DNA from: Paludibacter jiangxiensis
Lineage (GTDB): Bacteria > Bacteroidota > Bacteroidia > Bacteroidales > Paludibacteraceae
Assembly: GCA_945897785.1 (NCBI GenBank)
Contig: CAMDGD010000001.1
Span: forward strand, 42,033-106,032
DNA length: 64,000 nucleotides
Direction of reading: 5' to 3'
Translations under genes and position numbers: made by a program
Shown here: piece by piece, positions 1 to 8,710 of the stretch
How positions within the stretch are numbered: position 1 is the first letter of the stretch
Layout of the letters: every line of letters starts with the position of its first letter
Notes under the pieces: model-generated
Seen by the model: the letters and a program-made list of their open reading frames with translations, nothing else
The model's database searches: none
What the model was told of the DNA's origin: nothing

Positions 1-2194
1 CTGTTGTACTCTGATTCGTTTTTTGAAATTTTGGAATGTTATAAGTAACGATATCACTATCAAAACTCACAAACTCTTCTTCTTCTGAACGCTCATATCT
101 TATTTTAATACAAGTTGAATCTACAAATTCAATCACACCAAATTTTTCTGCTGTAATTTGTGTTCTAGAGTCTTCAATTAGCTGTTTTTCAATACCCGTA
201 CCTACAATAGGTGAATCACAACGCAACAAAGGCACTGCCTGACGCATCATATTTGATCCCATTAAAGCACGGTTAGCATCATCATGTTCCAAAAACGGAA
301 TTAATGATGCTGCAATAGAAGCAATTTGTGTTGGAGAAACATCCATCAAATTTACATCTTGCGGATCTACCACAGGGAAATCTGCATCCAAACGAGATTT
401 CACCTTAGTTCGTATAAAGGTTCCTTTATCAGTTAACGGAGCATTTCCTTGAGCAATGATTTTCTTTTCTTCTTCTTCTGCTGTTAAATAAATAATGCCA
501 TCTTCAGATAAACTAACTACACTATTTTCTACTTTTCTATACGGAGTTTCTATAAACCCTAATTCGTTAATTTTCGCATACACACAAAGAGATGATATTA
601 ACCCAATATTTGGCCCCTCAGGAGTCTCAATTGGACACAAACGACCATAGTGTGTAAAGTGTACATCGCGAACCTCAAATCCGGCTCTCTCTCTCGAAAG
701 ACCACCTGGCCCAAGTGCAGACATACGACGCTTATGTGTAATCTCAGCTAAAGGATTTGTTTGATCCATAAACTGAGACAACGCATTTGTTCCAAAGAAA
801 GAGTTGATTACCGAAGATATCGTTTTTGCATTAATCAAATCAATTGGAGTAAACACCTCATTATCACGAACATTCATTCGTTCACGAATAGTTCTGGCCA
901 TACGAGCCAACCCCACCCCAAATTGATTGTGTAATTGTTCACCAACAGTTCTAACTCTACGATTACTTAAGTGGTCAATATCATCTACATCAGCTTTTGA
1001 ATTTATAAGCTGAATAAGGTAACGTATAATTTCGATGATATCCTCTTTTGTCAATACCCTAACATCCCCATCGGTTGTTAGGTTTAATTTTTTATTGATT
1101 CGATATCTACCAACATCGCCTAAATCATATCTTTTTTCGGAAAAGAATAGACCGTTAATAACCTCACGAGCAGTAGTATCATCAGCAGGCTCAGCATTTC
1201 TGAGCTGACGATATATATAAAGTACAGCCTCTTTTTCAGAGTTACTTGGATCCTTTTGTAAGGTATTATAAATGATAGCAAAATCATTTAAGTTTTGGTC
1301 TTCTTTATGCAACAAAATTGTTTGCACATTAGAATCCAATATATCATCAATATGACTATTGTCAATGATAGTTTCGCGATCGATAATAACCTCGTTACGT
1401 TCGATAGTTGTTACCTCTCCGGTATCTTCATCTACAAAGTCTTCGACCCATGTTTTTAAAACACGAGCAGCTAATTTTCTTCCAACTAACTTCTTCAGAC
1501 TCGTTTTGTTCACTTTAAATTCTTCAGCGAGTCCAAAAATTTCCAGAATATCTTTATCACTTTCAAACCCGATTGCACGTAACAATGTTGTAACCGGAAG
1601 CTTTTTCTTCCTGTCAATATAAGCGTACATAACATTATTAATGTCTGTAGCAAACTCTATCCACGATCCTTTAAAAGGAATAATTCGTGCCGAATAAAGT
1701 TTCGTGCCATTTGCGTGCATACTCTGACCAAAAAAAACTCCAGGTGAACGGTGAAGTTGAGAAACAACTACTCGCTCGGCACCATTAACAACAAAAGTTC
1801 CTTTAACAGTCATATAAGGAATAGGACCTAAGTACACATCTTGAATAACAGTGTCAAAATCCTCATGTTCAGGATCAGTACAATATAGTTTAAGCTTGGC
1901 TTTTAAAGGCACACTATAAGTCAAGCCTCTTTCAATACACTCCGCGATACTATAACGAGGAGGATCAACATAATAATCGAGAAACTCTAATATGAAATTA
2001 TTACGGGTATCTGCAATAGGAAAGTTTTCCGCAAATACTTTATATAATCCTTCATTTTTTCTCCTTTCAGCAGGAGTGTCAAGTTGAAAAAAATCCTTGA
2101 AAGATTTTAGTTGAACCTCTAAAAAATCGGGATACTCTAGTTGATTCTTTATAGAGGCAAAATTAATCCTTTGATTTTCAGTAGTTGAAGACAT
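1..2194 (-). CDS. rpoB: RNA polymerase beta subunit, N-terminal 731 codons (cut by window edge)
   Basis: The beta subunit forms half of the RNA polymerase catalytic cleft and carries the rifampicin site. Translating the minus strand from the ATG at 2192-2194 gives an open frame to the window edge, about 57% of the usual ~1270 residues. The rifampicin region (about residues 465-500) reads [18 protein letters not shown] followed by MSALGPGG, so the classical resistance positions (E. coli D516, H526, S531) are wild type. The downstream [20 protein letters not shown] block has Phe where E. coli has Pro564; I recall an aromatic residue here as normal for Bacteroidota. The gene is last in the window's rplK-A-J-L-rpoB series and is separated from rplL by a 104-bp gap holding a hairpin. 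Confidence 0.98.
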   Translation of the reverse strand, partial: MSSTTENQRINFASIKNQLEYPDFLEVQLKSFKDFFQLDTPAERRKNEGLYKVFAENFPIADTRNNFILEFLDYYVDPPRYSIAECIERGLTYSVPLKAKLKLYCTDPEHEDFDTVIQDVYLGPIPYMTVKGTFVVNGAERVVVSQLHRSPGVFFGQSMHANGTKLYSARIIPFKGSWIEFATDINNVMYAYIDRKKKLPVTTLLRAIGFESDKDILEIFGLAEEFKVNKTSLKKLVGRKLAARVLKTWVEDFVDEDTGEVTTIERNEVIIDRETIIDNSHIDDILDSNVQTILLHKEDQNLNDFAIIYNTLQKDPSNSEKEAVLYIYRQLRNAEPADDTTAREVINGLFFSEKRYDLGDVGRYRINKKLNLTTDGDVRVLTKEDIIEIIRYLIQLINSKADVDDIDHLSNRRVRTVGEQLHNQFGVGLARMARTIRERMNVRDNEVFTPIDLINAKTISSVINSFFGTNALSQFMDQTNPLAEITHKRRMSALGPGGLSRERAGFEVRDVHFTHYGRLCPIETPEGPNIGLISSLCVYAKINELGFIETPYRKVENSVVSLSEDGIIYLTAEEEEKKIIAQGNAPLTDKGTFIRTKVKSRLDADFPVVDPQDVNLMDVSPTQIASIAASLIPFLEHDDANRALMGSNMMRQAVPLLRCDSPIVGTGIEKQLIEDSRTQITAEKFGVIEFVDSTCIKIRYERSEEEEFVSFDSDIVTYNIPKFQKTNQSTT

Positions 2195-2240
2195 GTGTCA
2201 AAGATATTAAGTGAACTTAATTATTTTATATACATAAAAA

Positions 2241-2274
2241 GGTTTAGAGTCCCGTATAAACGGGATTCCAAACC
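2241..2274 (-). terminator. Hairpin with U-tract between rplL and rpoB (attenuator-like)
   Basis: On the minus strand GGTTTGGAATCCCGT pairs with ACGGGACTCTAAACC (one short internal mismatch, 4-nt loop), followed by TTTTTATG. It lies downstream of the rplL stop and 46 bp before the rpoB start. Position and shape suit a partial terminator or processing site that sets the L7/L12 to beta ratio, as known from the E. coli rplL-rpoB gap. Function is inferred. Confidence 0.6.
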
Positions 2275-2298
2275 ATAACTCTTTAATAATGAGCTCTT

Positions 2299-2679
2299 TT
2301 ACTTAAGTTCTACTTCAGCCCCGCCTTCTTCTAATTGCTTTTTCAAAGCATCTGCTTCATCTTTAGCTATACCTTCTTTTAATGCAGAAGGAGCTGCATC
2401 TACTAAGTCTTTAGCTTCTTTTAAGCCAAGACCGGTTAATTCTTTAACTAACTTAACGATAGCCAATTTGTTTGCACCTGCTGATTTCAAAATAACATCA
2501 AAAGATGTTTTTTCTTCTACTGCATCTGCACCATCTCCTGCAATTGCAGGACCTGCAACAGCAACAGCTGCAGCAGCAGGTTCTATACCATACTCGTCTT
2601 TTAAAATTTGAGATAACTCATTTACTTCTTTAACTGTTAAGTTAACTAATTGTTCTGCAAAAGATTTCAAATCTGCCAT
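2299..2679 (-). CDS. rplL: 50S ribosomal protein L7/L12
   Basis: L7/L12 forms the flexible stalk of the large subunit that recruits elongation factors. The 126 residues show the N-terminal dimerisation helices (1-30), an Ala-rich hinge (about 35-52, [16 protein letters not shown]) and the C-terminal domain (57-126) with [20 protein letters not shown], the factor-binding helix region. Length is normal. It follows rplJ by 41 bp on the same strand. The start ATG is preceded by an A-rich stretch (AAGTAAAA) rather than a Shine-Dalgarno sequence, as expected for Bacteroidota. Confidence 0.98.
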   Translation of the reverse strand: MADLKSFAEQLVNLTVKEVNELSQILKDEYGIEPAAAAVAVAGPAIAGDGADAVEEKTSFDVILKSAGANKLAIVKLVKELTGLGLKEAKDLVDAAPSALKEGIAKDEADALKKQLEEGGAEVELK

Positions 2680-2720
2680 TTTTACTTATATTTTAAATTA
2701 AGTTTATACTAATTATTTAA

Positions 2721-3236
2721 TTATCTTTCGGCAAGTGTTTTTAACACGCCATGGATAGTTGTTCCTCCAGATTGGAGTGCGGATATAACATTTTTGGCTG
2801 GAGATTGAAGTAATCCAATAAGTTCACCAATAAGTTCATTTTTACTTTTGATACTAACTAAAGCTTCAAGCTGATTAGCACCTATATAGAAACTTTCTTC
2901 AACATAGGCTGCTTTTAAAACAGGTTTTGCATTTGCTTTACTAAACTCTTTAATCAACTTTGCAGGAGCATTACCACTATTAGATAACATAATAGAAGTA
3001 TTCCCAACCAATGCCTCAAAAAGTTCTGAATAATCTGTTTCTGAGCTTTCTAATGCTTTGCGCAATAAGGTGTTTTTTACAACAACCAATTTTACATCTT
3101 GCTTATTACATAGTCTTCTCAAGTTACTTGACTGCGTAGAATTTAATCCTTCAATATCAGCAAGATAGAAATGACTATATTCACCAATCGTAGTTCTAAT
3201 TTGTTCTATAACAACGCTTTTATCTTCTTTTTTCAT
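2721..3236 (-). CDS. rplJ: 50S ribosomal protein L10
   Basis: L10 anchors the L7/L12 dimers to the ribosome at the base of the stalk. The 171-residue product has the family's N-terminal RNA-binding domain (VIEQIRTTIGEYSHFYLADI, residues 9-28, and the KNTLLRKAL segment) and a C-terminal helix (ISALQSGGTTIHGVLKTLAE) for L7/L12 binding. It begins 11 bp after the rplA stop, leaving no room for the long L10 autoregulatory leader seen upstream of rplJ in many bacteria, so any feedback control must use other sites. Confidence 0.97.
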   Translation of the reverse strand: MKKEDKSVVIEQIRTTIGEYSHFYLADIEGLNSTQSSNLRRLCNKQDVKLVVVKNTLLRKALESSETDYSELFEALVGNTSIMLSNSGNAPAKLIKEFSKANAKPVLKAAYVEESFYIGANQLEALVSIKSKNELIGELIGLLQSPAKNVISALQSGGTTIHGVLKTLAER

Positions 3237-3247
3237 AAGTTCTTTTA

Positions 3248-3946
3248 TTAAATTTCTTCTACCGATTTAGGGTCAATTTTAATACCCGGACTCATTGTAC
3301 TTGAAAGATAAATGCTTTTTACATAGGTACCTTTAGCTGAAGAAGGTTTCATTTTGATCAATGTTGTAATAAATTCTTTTGCATTGTCAGTAATCTGATC
3401 AACCGAGAAAGATGCTTTACCCACAGAGGTATGGACAATTCCAAATTTATCTACTTTAAAATCAATTTTCCCTTGTTTAACTTCAGTTACAGCTTTACCT
3501 ATCTCGTTTGTAACCGTACCACTCTTCGGATTCGGCATCAAACCTCTTGGTCCTAGCACTTTTCCTAAAGCCCCAATTTTCCCCATAATAGAAGGCATTG
3601 TTATAATTACATCTATATCAGTCCAGCCTCCTTTAATCTTATCGATGTATTCTTCCAGACCAACATAATCAGCTCCCGCTGCTTTAGCCTCTGCTTCTAA
3701 ATCAGATGTACATAAGGCCAATACTCTTATCTGCTTACCGGTACCGTGAGGCAGAGATACCACGCCACGAATCATTTGGTTAGCTTTACGAGGATCAACG
3801 CCTAAACGGACATCCACATCAACTGAAGCATCGAATTTAGTACTAGTAATATCTTTCACTAAAGCTGCTGCTTCTTTTAAAGAATAGAATTTTCCTCCTT
3901 CAATTTTTTCAGAAGCTAACTTTTGATTTTTTGTAAGTTTACTCAT
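3248..3946 (-). CDS. rplA: 50S ribosomal protein L1
   Basis: L1 forms the mobile L1 stalk next to the ribosomal E site and is a translational repressor of the rplK-rplA mRNA in other bacteria. The 232 residues match the full family length. Recognisable blocks are [19 protein letters not shown] and the central signature around [18 protein letters not shown] (about residues 128-145). It sits 16 bp downstream of rplK in the same transcript. Confidence 0.98.
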   Translation of the reverse strand: MSKLTKNQKLASEKIEGGKFYSLKEAAALVKDITSTKFDASVDVDVRLGVDPRKANQMIRGVVSLPHGTGKQIRVLALCTSDLEAEAKAAGADYVGLEEYIDKIKGGWTDIDVIITMPSIMGKIGALGKVLGPRGLMPNPKSGTVTNEIGKAVTEVKQGKIDFKVDKFGIVHTSVGKASFSVDQITDNAKEFITTLIKMKPSSAKGTYVKSIYLSSTMSPGIKIDPKSVEEI

Positions 3947-3962
3947 AGTAATTGAAGTTTAT

Positions 3963-4406
3963 TTAATTATTATTTGGGAAAGCCCCCTTAACGGTTATAC
4001 CCATACTTCTGGCTGTACCTGCAACCATTTTCATAGCAGATTCTAACGAAAAACAGTTTAAATCAACTATTTTATCTTCTGCAATAGCCTTTACTTGATC
4101 CCAAGTAATAGCAGCTATCTTTTTACGATTTGGCTCGGCACTACCTCCTTTTAATTTTGCTACTTCCAATAACTGAATAGCTACCGGAGGAGTTTTAACT
4201 ACAAAATCAAACGATTTATCAGCATAATAAGTAATAACAACCGGCAAGATCTTCCCTGGTTTGTCTTGAGTTCTAGCATTAAATTGCTTGCAAAACTCCA
4301 TGATATTAATCCCCTTAGACCCCAAAGCAGGTCCAACAGGAGGAGATGGATTTGCTGCACCTCCTTTAATCTGTAATTTGATAAGTCCAGCAATTTCTTT
4401 TGCCAT
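3963..4406 (-). CDS. rplK: 50S ribosomal protein L11
   Basis: L11 binds 23S rRNA in the GTPase-associated centre and is needed for RelA activation. The 147-residue protein has the Pro-rich N-terminal domain ([20 protein letters not shown], about residues 20-39) targeted by thiopeptide antibiotics, and a C-terminal RNA-binding domain ending with SMGITVKG. Length is typical. It follows nusG by 61 bp. Confidence 0.98.
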   Translation of the reverse strand: MAKEIAGLIKLQIKGGAANPSPPVGPALGSKGINIMEFCKQFNARTQDKPGKILPVVITYYADKSFDFVVKTPPVAIQLLEVAKLKGGSAEPNRKKIAAITWDQVKAIAEDKIVDLNCFSLESAMKMVAGTARSMGITVKGAFPNNN

Positions 4407-4467
4407 AATGATTTTTGTTTTAAATTGGTTTAAAAAAACAACTAGCGCGTAACATGAAAATCACCAG

Positions 4468-5013
4468 TTATTCCTTTTCTACTTGCGTGAAACCTAATTC
4501 GAGCGGTGTTTTTCGCCCAAATATTTTAACTTCTACCTTGAGTTTCTTTTTCTCATTATTCACTTCTTGTATTATTCCACTAAATCCACTAAAAGGGCCA
4601 AAAACCACTTTAACAGATTCACCTTCGTAATACGGAATATTGATTTCCTCTCCTGTTTCCTGAAGCTCATCAACAGAACCTAAAATTCTATTAACTTCAG
4701 ATTGACGAAGCGGTGTTGGTTTATTCATATTACCACCTAAAAAACCGATTACATTCGGTGTATTTTTTAAGCGATGTGGAATTTCACCAACTAAATCAAC
4801 TTCAATTAATACATACCCTGGCAAATAACTGCGCTCTTTGGTGATTTTTTTGCCGTTACGGATTTGGTATACCTTTTCTGTAGGAATTAAAATTTGACCG
4901 ACATATTGTCCTAGATCGGTATTTTTAATTTCTGCATCAAGATATTCCTTTACCTTGTTCTCTTTTCCACTAATGGCACGCAAAACATACCATTTCTTTC
5001 CTGTTTCCGACAT
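4468..5013 (-). CDS. nusG: Transcription termination/antitermination protein NusG
   Basis: NusG binds RNA polymerase to raise processivity and couples it to ribosomes or Rho. The 181-residue protein has the NGN domain (KKWYVLRAISGKENKVKEYL at the N-terminus, SYLPGYVLIEV in the middle) and a C-terminal KOW domain (VVFGPFSGFSGIIQEVNNEK, about 134-153). It is a housekeeping NusG, not a polysaccharide-specific UpxY paralogue, judging from its place between secE and rplK. It lies 16 bp downstream of secE. Confidence 0.97.
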   Translation of the reverse strand: MSETGKKWYVLRAISGKENKVKEYLDAEIKNTDLGQYVGQILIPTEKVYQIRNGKKITKERSYLPGYVLIEVDLVGEIPHRLKNTPNVIGFLGGNMNKPTPLRQSEVNRILGSVDELQETGEEINIPYYEGESVKVVFGPFSGFSGIIQEVNNEKKKLKVEVKIFGRKTPLELGFTQVEKE

Positions 5014-5029
5014 TTTTATTACCTCCGAT

Positions 5030-5218
5030 TTAGAGTATCTTGTAAATAAAAGTCATGAGATTTTCAAAACCTAAATCCATAAGCCATACAACCATTGCTA
5101 TTATTAGGGAAGCTACTAATACGACAACAGCACTATTGGAGAGTTCTTGAAGTGTAGGCCAAGAAACCTTATGTGCAAGTTCCGAATAAGACTCTTTGAT
5201 ATAGTTAATAATTTTCAT
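5030..5218 (-). CDS. secE: Preprotein translocase subunit SecE
   Basis: SecE clamps the SecY channel in the inner membrane. I start it at the ATG at 5218, giving 62 residues: MKIINYIKESYSELAHKVSW, an amphipathic segment with the conserved VSWPT motif, then one membrane helix (about 31-50, VVVLVASLIIAMVVWLMDLG). A longer reading that begins at 5266 would run into the tRNA-Trp gene and is rejected. The short single-helix form is usual outside enterobacteria. It lies between tRNA-Trp and nusG. Confidence 0.95.
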   Translation of the reverse strand: MKIINYIKESYSELAHKVSWPTLQELSNSAVVVLVASLIIAMVVWLMDLGFENLMTFIYKIL

Positions 5219-5236
5219 TCCTTTAAATTGAATTTG

Positions 5237-5309
5237 CACGGGTCGAGAGGCTCGAACTCCCGACACCTGGTTTTGGAGACCAGTGCTCTACCAACTGAGC
5301 TAGACCCGT
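5237..5309 (-). tRNA. tRNA-Trp (anticodon CCA)
   Basis: The minus strand folds into a 73-nt cloverleaf: acceptor ACGGGTC/GACCCGT, T8-A9, D stem GCTC/GAGC, anticodon stem CTGGT/ACCAG with loop CTCCAAA (anticodon CCA), T loop TTCGAGC and discriminator G73, the tryptophan identity base. CCA is not encoded. It lies between tuf and secE and is probably processed from their shared transcript. Confidence 0.97.
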
Positions 5310-5356
5310 GTATATTATCGGCAAAATTATTTACCGATAATAATTAAATTACTTTA

Positions 5357-6544
5357 TTAATCATCAATTTCAGTAATCTGTCCTGCACCTACTGTACGGC
5401 CCCCTTCGCGAATTGCAAAACGTAAACCAACACTACATGCTACTGGGTAGATTAATTCAATTGAAATTGTTAAGTTATCACCAGGCATTACCATTTCAGT
5501 TCCTGCTGGAAGAGTAATTTCTCCAGTTACATCCAAAGTACGGATATAAAACTGTGGACGGTATTTATTATGGAATGGAGTATGACGACCACCTTCTTCT
5601 TTTTTCAGGATATATACTTCAGCTTTTACTTTTGTATGAGGAGTCACTTTTCCAGGGTGTGTAATAACCATACCCCTTTTAATTTCTTCTTTATCAATAC
5701 CCCGAAGCAATAATCCAACATTATCCCCAGCTTGACCTTCATCCAAAATTTTGCGGAACATTTCCACACCTGTAACAACTGATTTTTTTGCTTCTGAACC
5801 AAGACCGATAATTTGAACCTCTTCTCCTGTTTTAATTATACCTGTTTCAATACGCCCTGTAGCAACTGTACCACGGCCTGTAATAGAAAAGACATCTTCA
5901 ACAGGCATCAAAAAAGGTTTATCTACTTCACGAGGTGGAATTGGAATCCAAGTATCTACAGCTTCCATTAATTCCATTACTTTTTCCTCCCATTCAGCAA
6001 CACCGTTCAATGCACCGAGTGCAGAACCGCGAATAATTGGAGTATTATCGCCATCAAATTCATAGAATGAAAGCAATTCACGCATTTCCATTTCTACTAA
6101 CTCTAACATTTCCTCATCGTCAACCATGTCGCACTTATTCATGAATACAACGATTTTAGGCACATTTACTTGGCGAGCCAATAAGATATGTTCACGAGTT
6201 TGGGGCATAGGACCATCTGTTGCAGCAACTACAATGATAGCACCATCCATTTGAGCAGCACCTGTTACCATGTTTTTCACATAATCCGCGTGACCCGGAC
6301 AGTCAACATGCGCATAGTGACGTAAAGCAGTTGAATACTCAACATGAGCTGTATTAATAGTAATACCTCTTTCTTTTTCTTCTGGAGCGTTATCGATAGA
6401 ATCGAATGAACGCAATTCAGAAAGACCTTTTTTTGCCAACACGGTTGTGATAGCAGCAGTTAATGTTGTTTTACCGTGGTCAACGTGGCCAATTGTACCA
6501 ATGTTTACATGCGGTTTGGATCTGTCAAAATGTTCTTTTGCCAT
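5357..6544 (-). CDS. tuf: Translation elongation factor Tu
   Basis: EF-Tu delivers aminoacyl-tRNA to the ribosome. The 395-residue protein has all GTPase motifs: G1 GHVDHGKT (residues 19-26), the GITI switch I segment, G3 DCPGH, G4 NKCD and the SAL-type G5, followed by the two beta-barrel domains ending in [15 protein letters not shown]. Length and sequence are standard. It lies 60 bp downstream of tRNA-Thr(GGT) and 47 bp upstream of tRNA-Trp, as the central gene of a mixed tRNA-protein operon. Confidence 0.98.
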   Translation of the reverse strand: MAKEHFDRSKPHVNIGTIGHVDHGKTTLTAAITTVLAKKGLSELRSFDSIDNAPEEKERGITINTAHVEYSTALRHYAHVDCPGHADYVKNMVTGAAQMDGAIIVVAATDGPMPQTREHILLARQVNVPKIVVFMNKCDMVDDEEMLELVEMEMRELLSFYEFDGDNTPIIRGSALGALNGVAEWEEKVMELMEAVDTWIPIPPREVDKPFLMPVEDVFSITGRGTVATGRIETGIIKTGEEVQIIGLGSEAKKSVVTGVEMFRKILDEGQAGDNVGLLLRGIDKEEIKRGMVITHPGKVTPHTKVKAEVYILKKEEGGRHTPFHNKYRPQFYIRTLDVTGEITLPAGTEMVMPGDNLTISIELIYPVACSVGLRFAIREGGRTVGAGQITEIDD

Positions 6545-6604
6545 AACTCAAAATTATTAATTAGTGATTTATATTGTTTTCTAAAAACTTTTTTTTCTAA
6601 ACTG

Positions 6605-6676
<72 letters not shown>

Positions 6677-6682
6677 AATCTG

Positions 6683-6755
6683 AGCGGGAAACGGGGCTCA
6701 AACCCGCGACCCTCAGCTTGGAAGGCTGATGCTCTATCAACTGAGCTATTCCCGC
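6683..6755 (-). tRNA. tRNA-Gly (anticodon TCC)
   Basis: A 73-nt cloverleaf on the minus strand: acceptor GCGGGAA/TTCCCGC, D stem GCTC/GAGC, anticodon stem TCAGC/GCTGA around CTTCCAA (anticodon TCC), discriminator T73. Only 6 bp separate it from tRNA-Thr(GGT). Confidence 0.97.
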
Positions 6756-6791
6756 AAAATTAATCTCCAATAAATCAATTGGCAATTAAAG

Positions 6792-6874
6792 TGGGCAGTG
6801 GTGGATTCGAACCACCGTAGGCTTACGCCAGCAGAGTTACAGTCTGCCCCATTTGGCCACTCTGGTAACTACCC
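6792..6874 (-). tRNA. tRNA-Tyr (anticodon GTA)
   Basis: An 83-nt class II tRNA with a long variable arm on the minus strand: acceptor GGGTAGT/ACTGCCC, anticodon stem GCAGA/TCTGC around CTGTAAC (anticodon GTA), variable arm between TCTGC and the T arm, T loop TTCGAAT, discriminator A73 as expected for tyrosine. Confidence 0.97.
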
Positions 6875-6887
6875 GTAAAAAATAATG

Positions 6888-6961
6888 AGCCTCTTGTCGG
6901 ATTCGAACCAACGACCCCGAGATTACAAATCACGTGCTCTGGCCAACTGAGCTAAAGAGGC
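6888..6961 (-). tRNA. tRNA-Thr (anticodon TGT)
   Basis: A 74-nt cloverleaf on the minus strand: acceptor GCCTCTT/AAGAGGC, D stem GCTC/GAGC, anticodon loop TTTGTAA (anticodon TGT), discriminator T73. The anticodon stem CGTGA/TCTCG carries a U-U mismatch at positions 29-41; everything else pairs. It is the first gene of the tRNA-tuf transcript. Confidence 0.95.
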
Positions 6962-6990
6962 ATTAACAAAGCGTTTGAATATAGAATTAA

Positions 6991-7023
6991 AAGCCGTTTT
7001 AACAGAACCTGCTAAAACGGCTT
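6991..7023 (-). terminator. Hairpin ending the xerC-hpf unit and overlapping the tRNA-tuf transcript start
   Basis: AAGCCGTTTTA and TAAAACGGCTT form a perfect 11-bp stem with an 11-nt loop. On the minus strand it is followed by TTTTAATT, so it can end transcripts from hpf. The promoter at 7025-7055 would start RNA within a few bases of its first arm, so the same hairpin may also cap the 5' end of the tRNA-tuf RNA. Confidence 0.65.
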
Positions 7024-7024
7024 G

Positions 7025-7055
7025 CAAATGTAGAGCAATTATTTTTAATTACAAA
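7025..7055 (-). promoter_or_regulatory. Bacteroidota-type promoter for the tRNA-tuf operon
   Basis: The minus strand reads TTTG (7052-7055), exactly 19 bp, then TACATTTG (7025-7032). This matches the Bacteroidota consensus TTTG at -33 and TAnnTTTG at -7. It lies between hpf and tRNA-Thr(TGT), the right place to drive the tRNA-tuf-rpl genes. Confidence 0.75.
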
Positions 7056-7076
7056 AAATTATTCTCTAATTTTTTA

Positions 7077-7373
7077 TTATTGTCGTGCTTTTTCTTTAAA
7101 TTTAATCAACTGCTTTTCAATAGCATCAATAGCTGTATCTAAAGACTCTTCAAAGCTATCATAAACCTTAGAAGCAAAAAATTCTGCATTTGGTATAGAT
7201 AGTTTAATCTCGACTTCCTTATTCAATGAAGTTTCAGGTTTGATTAACTTGAAATATAAATCAACATGAATGATTTCATCTGTCAATTTTTTCAACTTTT
7301 GCACTTTCTTATTCGCATATGCTTCCAACTGATTTGAAATATCAAAACGAACTGCATGGATTTTTACATTCAT
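7077..7373 (-). CDS. hpf: Ribosome hibernation-promoting factor, short form (HPF/RaiA family)
   Basis: HPF-family proteins bind the 30S decoding centre in slow growth and protect idle ribosomes. The 98-residue product is one beta-alpha-beta-beta-beta-alpha domain: MNVKIHAVRFDISNQLEAYA at the start, a middle VEIKLSIPNAEFFASKVYDS and a basic C-terminal helix (AIEKQLIKFKEKAR). It lacks the C-terminal dimerisation domain of long HPF, so it resembles the short HPF/YfiA type. It follows the recombinase by 20 bp. Confidence 0.9.
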   Translation of the reverse strand: MNVKIHAVRFDISNQLEAYANKKVQKLKKLTDEIIHVDLYFKLIKPETSLNKEVEIKLSIPNAEFFASKVYDSFEESLDTAIDAIEKQLIKFKEKARQ

Positions 7374-7393
7374 AATTTAATCTCCTATTTATT

Positions 7394-8272
7394 TTATGCT
7401 CTTGGATGAGCTTGTTTATAAATTTTTTGTAATTGCTCAAAAGTAGTGTGTGTATATATTTCTGTTGCTGAAAGATTGCTATGGCCCAACAACTCTTTTA
7501 CGGCATTTAATTCTGCACCATTATTTAGTAATGTAGAAGCAAAAGTATGTCGCAATACATGTGGACTCCTTTTTGTAAGTGTACTTCCTTGCGACATATA
7601 CTTGTTAACCACATTATAAACTAATTTTGAGTACATACTACAACCGTTTCTTCTAACAAAAAACGAAAGACTACCAACATTTTCTTGCTGTGATTTTAAT
7701 TTCAAGTAATCTTGCACCAAAAGCAATAAGTCTTTTCCCAATGGTATTCTTCTTTCCTTATTCCTCTTACCTATGACCCTTAAAGATGCTGTAAAAAAAT
7801 CAAAATCAGTGTCTTTAATAGTTACAAGTTCCGAAACACGAATGCCTGTCTCATAAAAAAGCGTTATTATAAGTCTATCTCTATAAGACTCAAAAGCATC
7901 CCCAACAATTACTTCGTTAATTACAAAAGCCACTTCTTTTTCTTTAAAAAAAACAGGAAGAGGCTTAGCTGCTTTGGGTGAAATAATATTTCGCGCAGGA
8001 TTTCGTTGAACTATGTTCTCGTGAATAAGAAATTTATAAAACGATTTTAACGAAGACAATTTTCTAGTAACAGAGCGAGGACTTACTCCTTCTTCCATTA
8101 AAAATATTATCCATTGACGGATGTGTTCCGAGGCAACAGCGTTAAGCGCATTTATTTGGAATTCCTTTTTTACAAACAACTCAAATTGCAACAAGTCGTT
8201 TTTATAAGACAAAACAGTATGTAAAGAATAATTCTTTTCATACTGTAAATATTGCATATACTTCTCAATCAT
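7394..8272 (-). CDS. xerC: Tyrosine recombinase of the XerC/XerD type
   Basis: Xer recombinases resolve chromosome dimers at dif during division. The 292-residue protein has an N-terminal SAM-like DNA-binding domain (1-95) and a C-terminal catalytic domain with the complete active site: R145 (TGIRVSEL), K169, H238-x-x-R241 (HVLRHTFAS), H264 (LLGHSNL) and nucleophile Y273 (EIYTHT). Length and the HVLRHTFASTLLNNG block fit chromosomal Xer rather than a phage integrase. XerC versus XerD cannot be settled from one sequence; the rpsU-xer-hpf neighbourhood favours the chromosomal housekeeping copy. Confidence 0.88.
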   Translation of the reverse strand: MIEKYMQYLQYEKNYSLHTVLSYKNDLLQFELFVKKEFQINALNAVASEHIRQWIIFLMEEGVSPRSVTRKLSSLKSFYKFLIHENIVQRNPARNIISPKAAKPLPVFFKEKEVAFVINEVIVGDAFESYRDRLIITLFYETGIRVSELVTIKDTDFDFFTASLRVIGKRNKERRIPLGKDLLLLVQDYLKLKSQQENVGSLSFFVRRNGCSMYSKLVYNVVNKYMSQGSTLTKRSPHVLRHTFASTLLNNGAELNAVKELLGHSNLSATEIYTHTTFEQLQKIYKQAHPRA

Positions 8273-8346
8273 AAAAACAACCGTCTATTTTCACAACTAA
8301 GATACAAAAAAAAGAAAGACAATGCTACGCAAATAGAATATATTAC

Positions 8347-8538
8347 TTATTCAGCTGAGTGTTGTAACTTTTGAACATAAATAGCATGCAACTTCTGCTC
8401 TCTATTTACAATAGATGGTTTATCAAAACATTGACGCCTTCTTAATTCTTTTACAACTCCTGTTTTTTCAAATTTTCTTTTGAATTTCTTAAGTGCTTTT
8501 TCAATGTTCTCACCTTCTTTAACCGGTACTATAATCAT
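8347..8538 (-). CDS. rpsU: 30S ribosomal protein S21
   Basis: S21 binds near the anti-Shine-Dalgarno end of 16S rRNA and helps initiation. The 63-residue product is highly basic and starts MIIVPVKEGENIEKALKKFK, with ELRRRQCFDKPS in the middle, both typical of the family. Length is normal. It is followed after 74 bp by the recombinase on the same strand and has its own consensus promoter at 8591-8621. Confidence 0.95.
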   Translation of the reverse strand: MIIVPVKEGENIEKALKKFKRKFEKTGVVKELRRRQCFDKPSIVNREQKLHAIYVQKLQHSAE

Positions 8539-8590
8539 AATTGATTTTATTTATTGTGAAATATTAAACTTGTATTCTTAAAATGGCTTG

Positions 8591-8621
8591 CAAAAATAGA
8601 CAATCCTTTTTGAACTGCAAA
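8591..8621 (-). promoter_or_regulatory. Bacteroidota-type promoter for rpsU
   Basis: The minus strand reads TTTG (8618-8621), 19 bp, TATTTTTG (8591-8598), an exact fit to TTTG-N19-TAnnTTTG, about 53 bp ahead of the rpsU start codon. Confidence 0.72.
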
Positions 8622-8682
8622 AAAAAACGAAAAATAAATTACTTACTGACAATCAAGAAAAAAGGATTTCGTAAATTTCTTT

Positions 8683-8690
8683 TACTTTTG
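8683..8690 (+). promoter_or_regulatory. -7 box candidate for the thioesterase-peptidase operon
   Basis: TACTTTTG fits TAnnTTTG and lies 20 bp before the start of the FcoT-like gene. I see no good TTTG at -33, so this is a partial match. Confidence 0.4.
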
Positions 8691-8710
8691 TAAAAAGCAA
8701 ACATCCATTT

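Noticed and set aside
1359..1622. An 87-codon plus-strand frame opposite rpoB
   Set aside because: Antisense shadow of a highly conserved gene without promoter or known family.
4199..4393. A 64-codon minus-strand frame inside rplK
   Set aside because: It is an alternative frame of the L11 gene.
6888..6961. Pseudogene status for tRNA-Thr(TGT) because of a U-U mismatch in the anticodon stem
   Set aside because: All other stems and conserved bases are intact, and the gene leads a conserved tRNA-tuf array, so one mismatch is not enough.
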